Assembly (NCBI RefSeq): GCF_019458805.1
Contig: NZ_JAIBOA010000032.1
Coordinates: forward strand, 16,854 to 80,853
Length of the DNA stretch: 64,000 bases
Direction of reading: 5' to 3'
DNA from: Actinomadura parmotrematis
GTDB taxonomy: Bacteria; Actinomycetota; Actinomycetes; Streptosporangiales; Streptosporangiaceae
Below are positions 16,450-26,929 of this stretch, piece after piece (positions within the stretch are counted from its first letter, which is position 1; every line of letters starts with the position of its first letter). The notes beneath the pieces are model-generated. The model worked only from the letters and a program-made list of their open reading frames with translations, made no database searches and was not told the origin of the DNA. Position numbers and translations under genes: made by a program.

Positions 16450-17572
16450 GCGCCACCGTCATCGCCTCGACCGCGAGCAGCGGGTTGACGTTCTGGCCGA
16501 GCCGCTCCCGGCACTCCATGATCGCGTCGAGGCGGCGCAGCGTCGCCTCGGGCGTCCCGTCCCCGGCGGCGCCGCGCAGCTCGGCCGCGAGGTCGGTGTT
16601 GACGAGCGCGCCGCCCGCGCCGAGCTGGAGCGCCAGCACGTCCCGGTAGTAGGACGCCAGGTCGAGCAGGGCGCGGTCGAGGGAGTCGCGCTTCAGCCGC
16701 GTCGCCCGCGACTTCTGCCGGTCCTCCAGCTCCTTGATCGCCCCGGCCGTGCCCCGGGGCATCCGGCCCTTGGCGCTCTCGCCGAGCGCCTGCCGGAGCG
16801 CCGACGTCTCGGTCTCGTCGAGCGCCTCGGTGTGCGCCCTGGCGTCCGCCTCGGCGCTCTTCACCAGCCGCTCCGCCGCCATGACGGCCGGGCCGACGCC
16901 CGTCATCCGGCGCGGCAGCCCCAGCACCTCGCCGCGCCGCGCGCGGGCCTCGGCGTCGGTGGCGAGCTCGCGGGCCCGGCTGATGTGGCCCTGCGCGGCG
17001 CGCGCGGCGGTCTCGGCCGCCTGCGGGTCGGCGCCCTCGCGCTGCACCAGCATCCGTGCGATCGCCTCCACCGGCGGCGTCCGCAGCGTCGCGAGGCGGC
17101 ACCGGGAGCGGATCGTCACCAGCAGGTCCTCCGGCGAGGGCGTGCAGAGCAGCCAGAGCGTCCGCGCGGGCGGCTCCTCGATGGCCTTCAGCAGCGCGTT
17201 CGCGGCGGCCTCGGTGGCGCGGTCGGCGTCCTCGAACAGCACGATCTGCCAGCGGCCGCCCGCCGGCGACGACGCCGCCCGCAGCACCAGCGCCCGCGTC
17301 TCCCGCACCCCGTACGACAGGCCCGCCGGGCGCACCACCTCGACGTCGGCGTGCGTGCCCTGCAGCACCTGGTGGCAGGCCGCGCAGTGCCCGCAGCCGC
17401 GCGGGACCTCGGTGCACTGGAGCGCCGCGGCGAACGCCCGCGCCGCCGTCGTCCGCCCCGACCCGGGCGGCCCGGTGAACAGCCAGGCGTGCGCGGGCAC
17501 GCCCCCGTCCGACGCCGCCCGCAGCTGCTCGACGACCCGCTCCTGGCCGACCAGGTCATCCCACACGCTCAT
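16427..17572 (-). CDS. holB: DNA polymerase III delta' subunit
   Basis: A 381-residue clamp-loader delta' subunit (AAA+). It has the typical start DDLVGQERVVEQL, a degenerate Walker A GPPGSGRT (34-41) in which Arg40 replaces the catalytic Lys, a zinc module with Cys53, Cys60, Cys63 and Cys66, the segment KAIEEPP followed by LWLLCTP, and the sensor string IRSRCR. The loss of the P-loop Lys is usual for delta', which stabilises the clamp-loader ring without hydrolysing ATP. It lies 19 bp downstream of tmk on the same strand, a conserved pair in actinobacteria, and is probably cotranscribed with it. Confidence 0.93.
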   Translation of the reverse strand: MSVWDDLVGQERVVEQLRAASDGGVPAHAWLFTGPPGSGRTTAARAFAAALQCTEVPRGCGHCAACHQVLQGTHADVEVVRPAGLSYGVRETRALVLRAASSPAGGRWQIVLFEDADRATEAAANALLKAIEEPPARTLWLLCTPSPEDLLVTIRSRCRLATLRTPPVEAIARMLVQREGADPQAAETAARAAQGHISRARELATDAEARARRGEVLGLPRRMTGVGPAVMAAERLVKSAEADARAHTEALDETETSALRQALGESAKGRMPRGTAGAIKELEDRQKSRATRLKRDSLDRALLDLASYYRDVLALQLGAGGALVNTDLAAELRGAAGDGTPEATLRRLDAIMECRERLGQNVNPLLAVEAMTVALTTAGRR

Positions 17573-17591
17573 GCCGACCAGGCTAACCGGC

Positions 17592-19565
<1,974 letters not shown>

Positions 19566-19593
19566 GTCGGTCAGGGTATCGACGCGGATGTCC

Positions 19594-22293
19594 TTATGAG
19601 GGTGACTTGGTGGAGGTGCGGCGGCGCGCCGGGGCCTTCTTCTTCGGGCCGCCACCGGCCGCGACCTTCTCGCGACGCTCGGCGAGCAGCTCGGCGGCGC
19701 GCTGATCGGTGATCTTCTCGATCTCGTCGCCCTTGCGCAGGCTCGCGTTCGTCTCGCCGTCGGTCACGTAGGGCCCGAACCGGCCCTCCTTGATCACCAT
19801 CGGCTTGCCGGACGCCGGGTCGGTGCCGAGCTCGCGGAGCGGCGGCGCCGCCGCGGCCCGCCCCCGCCCGCGCTGCTTCGGCTGCGCCAGCAGCTCCTTC
19901 GCCTGCTCCAGCGTCACCGTGAACAGGTCCTCCTCGGCCGCCAGCGACCGCGAGTCCGTCCCGCGCTTGATGTACGGCCCGTACCGGCCGTTCTGCGCGG
20001 TGACCGGCTCGCCGTCCAGCTCGCCGAGATCGCGCGGCAGCGACAGCAGCTTCAGCGCGTCGTCCAGCGTGACCGTGTCCAGGCTCATCGACTTGAACAG
20101 CGACCCGGTGCGCGGCTTGGCGGCGTCGGCCTTCTTCGCCCGCTTCCTCTCGCCCTCGGCGGGCGCCGGCGGCTCCGGCAGGATCTCGGTGACGTACGGG
20201 CCGAACCGGCCCGACTTCGCCACGATCGTGTGCCCCGTCGCCGGGTCGGCGCCGAGCTCCCGGTCGCCGGACGGCTGCGCGAACAGCTCCTCGGCCTTCG
20301 CCGCGTCCAGCTCGTCGGGCGCCAGGTCCTCAGGGATGTTGACGCGCTCGCCGTCGCGGTCCAGGTAGGGGCCGTAGCGGCCGACCCGGACCATGATGTC
20401 GCTGCCCTTGATCGGGAACGAGCTGACGCCCTTGGCGTCGATGTCGCCGATGTCGCCGACCAGCTCCCGCAGGCCGTCCTCGCCCTCGTCGCCGAAGTAG
20501 AACCGGCCGAGCCAGCGGACCCGCTCGGCCTCGCCGCGGGCGATCTCGTCGAGGCCGTCCTCCATGTGCGCGGTGAAGTCGTAGTCGACCAGGTTGCCGA
20601 AGTGCCGCTCCAGCAGGTTGGTCACCGCGAACGCCAGGAAGGACGGCACCAGCGCCGTGCCCTTCTTGAACACGTAGCCGCGGTCCAGGATCGTCCCGAT
20701 GATCGAGGCGTAGGTGGACGGCCGCCCGATCTCGCGGTCCTCCAGCTCCTTGACCAGGCTCGCCTCGGTGTAGCGGGCGGGCGGGCGGGTCGAGTGACCC
20801 TCGGCCTCGACCGCGTTCGCCGACAAGGCGTCGCCCTCGGTCAGGTTCGGCAGCCGCCGCTCGGCGTCGTCGCGGTCGCTCGCCGGGTCGTCGGCGCCCT
20901 CCACGTACGCCTTGAGGAAGCCGTGGAAGGTGATCGTCTTGCCGGTCGTGCCGAACTCGGCCGTCTCGCCCTGCGTGGACTCGCCGGCGACGCGGATCGA
21001 CACCGACTGGCCCGCGGCGTCCTTCATCTGGCTGGCGATGGTGCGCTTCCAGATCAGCTCGTAGAGCCGGAACTGGTCGCCGGACAGACCCGTCTCACCG
21101 GGGGTGCGGAAACTGTCACCCGCGGGACGGACCGCCTCGTGCGCCTCCTGCGCGTTCTTCACCTTCGAGGTGTAGACGCGCGGCTTGTCCGGCACGTACT
21201 CGCCGCCGAACAGCGTCGCCGCCTGCCGTCGCGCCGCGTTGATCGCGGTCTCCGACAGCGTGATCGAGTCGGTGCGCATGTAGGTGATGAAGCCGTTCTC
21301 GTACAGCTTCTGCGCGACCGACATCGTGTACTTGGCCGAGAAGCCCAGCTTGCGGCTGGCCTCCTGCTGCAGCGTCGTCGTGCGGAACGGCGGGTACGGC
21401 TTGCGCGTGTAGGGCTTCCGCTCGACCGAACGGACCGCGTACGGACGGCCCTGCAGACGTCCCGCCAGCGCGCGCGCGGCGGACTCGTCCAGGTGCAGGG
21501 CGTCGCGGGTCTTCAGGGTGCCGTCCGAGGCGAAGTCGCGGCCCTGCGCGACGCGCTTGCCGTCCACCGCCACGAGGCCCGCCTTGAAGGCGTGCGGCTC
21601 CTCGCCGGTACCGGTGTCGAACTCCGCGGCGATGTCCCAGTAGTGCGCCGGCACGAACGCGATGCGCTCGCGCTCCCGCTCGACCACCAGGCGCGTCGCC
21701 ACCGACTGGACGCGGCCCGCCGACAGCTTCGGCATGACCTTCTTCCACAGGACCGGGCTGACCTCGTAGCCGTACAGCCGGTCGAGGATGCGCCGGGTCT
21801 CCTGGGCGTCCACCAGCCGCAGGTTCAGCTCCCGCGGGTTCGCGGCGGCGGCCTGGATGGCGTCCTTGGTGATCTCGTTGAAGGTCATCCGGTGCACCGG
21901 GACCTTCGGCTTCAGGACCTCCTGGAGGTGCCAGGCGATCGCCTCGCCCTCCCGGTCCTCGTCCGTCGCGAGGAAGAGCTCGTCGGCCTCGGCCAGCAGC
22001 TTCTTGAGCTTGGCCACCTGCTGGCGCTTGTCGGTGTTGACCACGTACAGGGGCTCGAAGCCGTGCTCGACGTTCACGCCGAGCTTGGCCCAGGACTCCC
22101 CCTTGTACTTGGCCGGTACCTCCGAGGCGCTCCCGGGCAGGTCACGGATGTGGCCGATACTGGACTCCACGATGTAGCCACGCCCCAGGTACCCGGCGAT
22201 CGTCTTCGCCTTCGCGGGCGACTCGACGATCACCAGCCGGGTGCCGCTGCCCCCGGCCTGGCCACTCTTCGCGGTGCCGTTCTTGGCTGGCAC
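19594..22293 (-). CDS. topA: DNA topoisomerase I
   Basis: An 899-residue type IA topoisomerase that relaxes negative supercoils. The Toprim domain begins LVIVESPAKAKTI (20-32) and has the acidic metal triad at D111-E112-D113 (LATDEDREGEA). The catalytic Tyr is Tyr338 in GFITYMRTDS. In place of zinc fingers the C-terminus has four repeats with GRYGPY or GRFGPYV, followed by a Lys/Arg-rich tail, as usual in actinobacteria, where the basic tail aids processivity. The ATG at 22293 gives MPAKNG. It ends 28 bp before tmk. Essential chromosomal gene, which confirms that this part of the window is host core genome. Confidence 0.97.
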   Translation of the reverse strand: MPAKNGTAKSGQAGGSGTRLVIVESPAKAKTIAGYLGRGYIVESSIGHIRDLPGSASEVPAKYKGESWAKLGVNVEHGFEPLYVVNTDKRQQVAKLKKLLAEADELFLATDEDREGEAIAWHLQEVLKPKVPVHRMTFNEITKDAIQAAAANPRELNLRLVDAQETRRILDRLYGYEVSPVLWKKVMPKLSAGRVQSVATRLVVERERERIAFVPAHYWDIAAEFDTGTGEEPHAFKAGLVAVDGKRVAQGRDFASDGTLKTRDALHLDESAARALAGRLQGRPYAVRSVERKPYTRKPYPPFRTTTLQQEASRKLGFSAKYTMSVAQKLYENGFITYMRTDSITLSETAINAARRQAATLFGGEYVPDKPRVYTSKVKNAQEAHEAVRPAGDSFRTPGETGLSGDQFRLYELIWKRTIASQMKDAAGQSVSIRVAGESTQGETAEFGTTGKTITFHGFLKAYVEGADDPASDRDDAERRLPNLTEGDALSANAVEAEGHSTRPPARYTEASLVKELEDREIGRPSTYASIIGTILDRGYVFKKGTALVPSFLAFAVTNLLERHFGNLVDYDFTAHMEDGLDEIARGEAERVRWLGRFYFGDEGEDGLRELVGDIGDIDAKGVSSFPIKGSDIMVRVGRYGPYLDRDGERVNIPEDLAPDELDAAKAEELFAQPSGDRELGADPATGHTIVAKSGRFGPYVTEILPEPPAPAEGERKRAKKADAAKPRTGSLFKSMSLDTVTLDDALKLLSLPRDLGELDGEPVTAQNGRYGPYIKRGTDSRSLAAEEDLFTVTLEQAKELLAQPKQRGRGRAAAAPPLRELGTDPASGKPMVIKEGRFGPYVTDGETNASLRKGDEIEKITDQRAAELLAERREKVAAGGGPKKKAPARRRTSTKSPS

Positions 22294-22537
22294 AGTCGCT
22301 CCAACCTCGCTGTCTGGTCTTCGTGCACGGACTCGCTACAACGTCCCACCACGGCGCGTTCATGCCCGCGCCCCGCGGACCGCGCCGCGGATCCCGCCGC
22401 CCGCCCCCTGCGGGACGGGCCGCCACGGGCTCCCCGCCACGGCCCCCGACAGGATGACACGTCACCGCCGGGGGTGCCGACCGCGGCCGTCACCTCGGGG
22501 TGCCCCGCCGTTCCCCGCCGGGCCATAATGAACAGCG

Positions 22538-22744
22538 ATGGTGGAGTACACCTACCTGGTCCTGCGGCTCCCCCGCGGCACCACTCGGAACGAGGCCCGG
22601 CAGATCATGGCCGAGCACGCCGAGTACGGCGGCTGGGAGCTCGACCGGCTGCGCCTCTACTCCGACGGCAGCCGCCGCATCCGGTTGCGCCGCAAGATCA
22701 TTCGCCAGGTCCGCACGTTCCGCCCGGCCCCGCCCGGATCGTAG
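22538..22744 (+). CDS. DUF5703 family protein
   Basis: A 68-residue protein matching the actinobacterial DUF5703 pattern: a start MVEYTYLVLRLPRGTTR, then AEYGGWELDRLRLYSDG, then a very basic IRLRRKIIRQVR. It is divergent from topA. Members are small, highly conserved and of unknown function. Confidence 0.8.
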   Translation: MVEYTYLVLRLPRGTTRNEARQIMAEHAEYGGWELDRLRLYSDGSRRIRLRRKIIRQVRTFRPAPPGS

Positions 22745-22934
22745 CACTAGGTACGAAATCCATGACCCCTGGTAATCATTTTACCCGAGGGGCCTCGCTC
22801 ATTACGTCCCGGCCCGAAGCACTCGCCTGGCGGCTCGCCCTTCGACCGCGCCTGGGGCGAGCGCGACATCGCTCCACGATCTGCCCGCGCGGCTGGGACG
22901 GTCGCGCGCCTAATGACCACCCGGTCGCCACCGT

Positions 22935-22992
22935 CGAGATGCGGCGTGTCGGGCACTTTCGATCTTCAAAGCGCCCGACACGCCGCATCTCG
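22935..22992. repeat. Long inverted repeat, 20-bp perfect arms
   Basis: Arms 22935-22954 and 22973-22992 are perfect 20-bp inverted copies around an 18-nt loop. With mismatches the symmetry extends outward by about 15 bp on each side (CCACCCGGTC against GATCGGGTGG), giving a palindromic unit of about 90 bp. It lies in an 850-bp patch with no gene (22745-23598). It could be a bidirectional terminator or a small non-autonomous repeat element. Confidence 0.8.
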
Positions 22993-23050
22993 ACACGGGT
23001 GATCGGGTGGCGGCCGGGACAACGAGCGATCACCCGCCGGCCCCAAAGCC

Positions 23051-23084
23051 TCGGGCCCGGCACGCACATGCGTGCCGGGCCCGA
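23051..23084. repeat. Near-perfect hairpin, 16-bp arms
   Basis: Arms 23051-23066 and 23069-23084 pair perfectly over 16 bp with only two bases between them. This is close to a cruciform-forming palindrome. It lies just before a tandem repeat array and downstream of no obvious gene on either strand, so its role as a terminator is uncertain. Confidence 0.8.
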
Positions 23085-23095
23085 GCTCGTCCGGT

Positions 23096-23560
23096 GCGGG
23101 ACGGGCGGCGGTACCGCGTCCCGCGGACATTACGCAACAAGGCTCGCGAGACCGCTTGACGGTGGACCTCCGAGTGGCCCGCCGTCGAAGCGGTCCCGCG
23201 CTCTTCCCGGCTCAGCACGCTCGCGCGGGCCGAGCCGGAAAGGCGCCCAGATGCGGGACGGGCGGCGGTGCCACGCCCCGCGGACATTACGTAGCGGGCT
23301 CGCGGGACCGTTTGACGGTGGGCCTCCGAGTGGCCCTGCGCCGAAGTGGTCTCGCGCTCTCCCCTGCTCGACGCGCTCGCGCGGGCCGAGCAGGGAAAGC
23401 GCCCAGGCGCGGGACGGGCGGCGGTACCGCGTCCCGCGGACATCATGTGACAGGGCCGGCGGGACCGCCTGGGGGCGGGCCTCCGAGTGGCCCGCCGTCC
23501 GTGCGGTGCCGCCGTCCCCGGTCCGGCGCGCTGGTGCGGGCCGGGTCAGGGAGCGTCCGG
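23096..23560. repeat. Three tandem copies of a ~157-bp repeat
   Basis: Units begin at 23096, 23253 and 23409 (period 157 and 156 bp), each opening with GCGGGACGGGCGGCGGT and containing a conserved GGGCCTCCGAGTGGCC-like block and a GCGCGGGCCG block. The first two are closely similar; the third is more diverged and fades around 23560. The reverse frames give a repeated peptide, but base usage does not support a gene. The array ends 40 bp before the 3' end of the chaplin-like gene. Confidence 0.8.
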
Positions 23561-23598
23561 CGCGGGCCGCGTCGCCGCGGTCCGCGCCGGACGCGGGG

Positions 23599-25827
23599 TC
23601 AGCGGCGGCCGATCTTGCGGGTGAGGCCGAACGCGCCGGACAGCGCGGCCATGGCCGCGGCGGCGGCGAGCACCAGGAAGGAGCCCTTCCCGCCGCCGGC
23701 CATCGGGTCGCTCGCCGCGACCGGCTTCATCCGGGAGCCGTCCAGGCCGCCGAGGGTGGGCTGGACGTTCTCGCCGGCGGGCAGCTTGGACGTCGCGGGC
23801 AGCTTCACGCCGTCCAGGCCCGGCAGGTCGCTCGGCCGGCTGTAGCGGGAGTTCGACAGCAGCGGCGCCGAGACGGCCGCGGGCGCGGAGTCCTGCGCCT
23901 TCAGCCCGTCGAGCAGGGGCAGCCCGGCGCCGGTGCCGTTACCGGAGTAGCGGGCGTTGGCGGTCCGCAGGGGCAGGGTGCGGGTGAACCCCTGCGCGCC
24001 GCCGAGCAGGCCGGTGAGGCCGGTGCCGCGCGCGCCGGCCGTGGCCGGGAGCTGCGGCAGCGCGGGCATCGCGGCGCCGGGGCTCAGCGGCAGGGCCTTG
24101 CCCTGGCCGGGCATGGCGGGCAGGACGGCGTGCGCGGGCGCCGGGGACTGCGCGGCGGGCTTGGCCGGCACGCGGTCGCAGTCGTTCTTCGGGTGCCCCT
24201 TGACCGGGTGCGCGGGCTTGCCGTGGACCGGCTTGCCCGGGTGCCCCGGGTGGTGCGGCTTGCCGGGGTGCGACGGCTTGCCGTGGACCGGCTTGCCGGG
24301 GTGGCCCGGGTGGTGCGGCTGGCCCGGGTGGTGCGGCTTGCCGGGGTGCGACGGCTTGCCGTGGACGGGCTTGCCGGGGTGGCTCGGCTGGTGCGGCTGG
24401 CCCGGGTGGTGCGGCTGGCCCGGGTGGACGCCGCCCCAGCTCGGGCCGTCGTCGCACTGCGGCTGCGGGTGCCCGGCGACGGCGGCGGTGTTGCCGCACA
24501 CGTCGACGGGGGTCTGCACGGGCGTGTTGGACTGGTTGCCGCCCTGGGTGTGGTTGCCCGAGCCGTTCGAGCCGCCCTTGACCGTCGCGCTGCCGTCGCA
24601 CCCGGCGGCCGCGTCGCCGAGGATCGCGACGGCGTTGCCGCACACGTTCACCGGGATGGTGACGGGCGCGTTGACCTGGTTGCCCGCGAGCACGCCGGAC
24701 GTGCCGGACGTCGTCTGCCCGCCCCCGCCGCTGCCGCCGTTGTGGACGGTCGCGCCGCCCTGGCAGCCCGCGCCGGCCTTGCCGAGCACGGCGATCGCGT
24801 TGCCGCAGACGCTGACCGGCGCCGAGATCGGCGCGTTGACCTGGTTGCCGCCGAGGACGCTGGAGTCGCCGTTGGTGGTCTGCCCACCCCCGGACCGGCC
24901 GCCGTTGTGCACGGAGGCGCCGCCCTGGCAGGCCGCGGCGGCGTTGCCGACGGCGTTGCCGCACACGTCGATCGGCGCCGAGACCGGCGCGTTCACCTGG
25001 TTGCCGCCGCCGACGCTGGACTTGCCGGAGGTCGTCTGGCCGCCGCCGTTGCCGCCCTCGTTCTTGACGGACGCGCCGCCCTTGCACCCGGCGACCGCGT
25101 CGCCGAGCAGCGCGGCGGAGTTGCCGCACACGTTGACGGGCACCGACACCGGGGCGTTCGCCTGGTTGCCGGCGAGGACGCCGCTCTGCCCGGAGGTGGC
25201 CTGCCCGCCGCCGCTGCCGCCGCCGTTGGCGACGCCCGCGCCGCCCTCGCAGCCGGCGCCGGCCGTCCCGAGGACGGCCACCGCGTTGCCGCAGGCGTTG
25301 ATCGGCGCCGAGACCGGCGCGTTCACCTGGTTGCCCGCGACGACGCCGCTCTGCCCGCTGGTGGTCTGCCCGCCGCCGGCGCCGCCGCCGGTGCGGTGGT
25401 GGCCGCCGGCGCCGTGGCCGCCGCCGTTCTTGACGGACGCGCCGCCCTCGCAGCCCGCGCCGGACTTGCCGAGGACCGCCACGGCGTTGCCGCAGGCGTT
25501 GACCGGCGCCGAGACCGGGGCGTTGACCTGGTTGCCCGAGCCGACGCCGGACTTGCCGGAGGTCGTCTGTCCGCCGCCGCTGCCGCCGTTGCCGACCGTC
25601 GCCCCGCCCTTGGAGGCGCCGGCGGCCTTGCCGGCGACCGCGGCGGAGTTGCCGGTGACGTTGATGGGCGCCGAGATGGGCGCGTTGATCTGGTTGCCGC
25701 TCAGCACGCCGGACTCGCCCGAGGTGGTGTCGGCGAGCGCCGCGGTCGGGACGACCGAGACGCCGAGCGCGACGAAACCGGCGGTGAGGAGGGTGGCACG
25801 CGCCGTGCCAGTAGCCCAGGTACGCAT
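23599..25827 (-). CDS. Large multi-chaplin-domain surface protein
   Basis: A 742-residue secreted protein with a signal peptide (about 1-32, ending AALA). It carries eight chaplin (DUF320-type) repeats between about 38 and 460, each with the core GNQVNAPVSAPVNxCGN followed by AxAVLG. All but the first have a second Cys in the following GAGCEGGA-like segment or a single conserved Cys. Then comes a His/Pro/Gly/Lys-rich region of GKPxHPG and HHPGQP units (about 470-560), a variable stretch, and a C-terminal TM helix (about 712-733) with a basic end RKIGRR but no LPxTG. Chaplins form amyloid-like hydrophobic films on aerial hyphae; eight copies in one membrane-anchored chain is unusual. It sits downstream of a secreted protein gene. 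Confidence 0.85.
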   Translation of the reverse strand: MRTWATGTARATLLTAGFVALGVSVVPTAALADTTSGESGVLSGNQINAPISAPINVTGNSAAVAGKAAGASKGGATVGNGGSGGGQTTSGKSGVGSGNQVNAPVSAPVNACGNAVAVLGKSGAGCEGGASVKNGGGHGAGGHHRTGGGAGGGQTTSGQSGVVAGNQVNAPVSAPINACGNAVAVLGTAGAGCEGGAGVANGGGSGGGQATSGQSGVLAGNQANAPVSVPVNVCGNSAALLGDAVAGCKGGASVKNEGGNGGGQTTSGKSSVGGGNQVNAPVSAPIDVCGNAVGNAAAACQGGASVHNGGRSGGGQTTNGDSSVLGGNQVNAPISAPVSVCGNAIAVLGKAGAGCQGGATVHNGGSGGGGQTTSGTSGVLAGNQVNAPVTIPVNVCGNAVAILGDAAAGCDGSATVKGGSNGSGNHTQGGNQSNTPVQTPVDVCGNTAAVAGHPQPQCDDGPSWGGVHPGQPHHPGQPHQPSHPGKPVHGKPSHPGKPHHPGQPHHPGHPGKPVHGKPSHPGKPHHPGHPGKPVHGKPAHPVKGHPKNDCDRVPAKPAAQSPAPAHAVLPAMPGQGKALPLSPGAAMPALPQLPATAGARGTGLTGLLGGAQGFTRTLPLRTANARYSGNGTGAGLPLLDGLKAQDSAPAAVSAPLLSNSRYSRPSDLPGLDGVKLPATSKLPAGENVQPTLGGLDGSRMKPVAASDPMAGGGKGSFLVLAAAAAMAALSGAFGLTRKIGRR

Positions 25828-26011
25828 GATGCTCCGTTCGGGGGAGATGATTTTTCAGGACGAATCGAGATGTGGAGGCGCGCGTCAGCGCACGCTCGCG
25901 CGCTCGTCTCGATCGGGAAGGTGACCTACGGCCGCCAGGGGACGGCGACGGACCCCGGGGCGCCGGACCCGAAGCCGCTCGGGTGCCGTGCCGGGGGTCG
26001 GCGGTCGGGAA

Positions 26012-26818
26012 CTAGTCGGGCGCGAAGGACGGCTCGTCCGCGGCGGTGCGGACGGCCGGCGGAAGCGCACCGAAGACGCGCAGGAGCACACCCGACGGGC
26101 GCGCGAGCGCCGGCGGGCGGCGGGTGACGGCGCCGGCCAGGCCGCCGAGCATGATCAGCCCGGGGGCCGGCAGCGCCGGGCCCGCCTGCGCGGGAGCCGG
26201 AACGGGTGCGAGCGGGGCCTCAGCCTGGTGCGAGGACGAGGCGTCCGCACCGATCGGGTCGAGCCCGGGGCGGGGGATCCCCGCCATGGACGCAGCACGG
26301 TCCACGGCGCGGTGCGCGACACGGTGCGCGGGACGCCCGTGCGCGGAGCGCCGGTGCGTGACCGCGCGCCGCTGGTGCGCGGTGCGCCGCTGGGCCGGGG
26401 AGTGCACCCGCTTCGGGACCTCGGGCCGTTCGGCGCGCGGCGCGGCGTGCCTCGCGGGCACGTCCGCGGCCGGACGCCCGGCCTCGTCCCGAACCGGCGG
26501 AAGCGACGCGACCGGCTGCCGCTGCGCGGCACCGGCGGTCACGTCGTGCGCGGCGCGCTCGGCGCCGCCGCGGGCGGCGCGCAGGGCGCCGCCGGGGTCG
26601 ACGGCGCGCAGCGCGTCGCCGACGACCGGGGTGTCCGCCGCGACGCCGACGGCGTCGGCGACGGGCGTGGTGTCGGCGTGCGCCGCCTGCGCGGCGCCGC
26701 CGAGCAGCCACCCGGCCGCGAGGATGCCGGCGACCACGAGGAGGCGCTGAGCCAGGCGGCCGGACGCGACACGGCGCGGCAGGGCGATGATCGCCCTCGC
26801 CACCGGGTCGCTCGCCAC
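26012..26818 (-). CDS. Secreted or anchored Ala/His/Arg-rich protein
   Basis: A 268-residue protein with a signal peptide (about 25-48, LLVVAGILAAGWLLGGAA, cleavage near AHA-DT), a long Ala/Arg/His/Pro-rich low-complexity middle (about 60-175), and a second hydrophobic stretch near the C-terminus (ALPAPGLIMLGGLAGAV). The mature N-terminus (DTTPVADAVGVAADTPVV) is found in other actinobacterial secreted proteins beside chaplin genes. It lies 184 bp upstream of the multi-chaplin gene on the same strand, so a role in the hyphal surface layer is likely but unproven. The region between them (25828-26011) shows no gene. Confidence 0.6.
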   Translation of the reverse strand: MASDPVARAIIALPRRVASGRLAQRLLVVAGILAAGWLLGGAAQAAHADTTPVADAVGVAADTPVVGDALRAVDPGGALRAARGGAERAAHDVTAGAAQRQPVASLPPVRDEAGRPAADVPARHAAPRAERPEVPKRVHSPAQRRTAHQRRAVTHRRSAHGRPAHRVAHRAVDRAASMAGIPRPGLDPIGADASSSHQAEAPLAPVPAPAQAGPALPAPGLIMLGGLAGAVTRRPPALARPSGVLLRVFGALPPAVRTAADEPSFAPD

Positions 26819-26929
26819 GTGGTCTCTCCCTCGCCGTCACCGATCATCGAGAGCGGGTCGACCGCTCCTCACGTTCGGTGACGCTAGCACCACGCATCGC
26901 ACCCCCGGCGGCATTTCACCAAGGAATTC

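Noticed and set aside
23030..23446. Reverse frame giving a repeated peptide over the tandem repeats
   Set aside because: The peptide repeats because the DNA repeats; no ribosome site and no codon bias support translation.
20230..26127. Very long open frame across topA and the chaplin gene region
   Set aside because: It is antisense to two well-supported genes and has the composition expected of GC-rich antisense frames.
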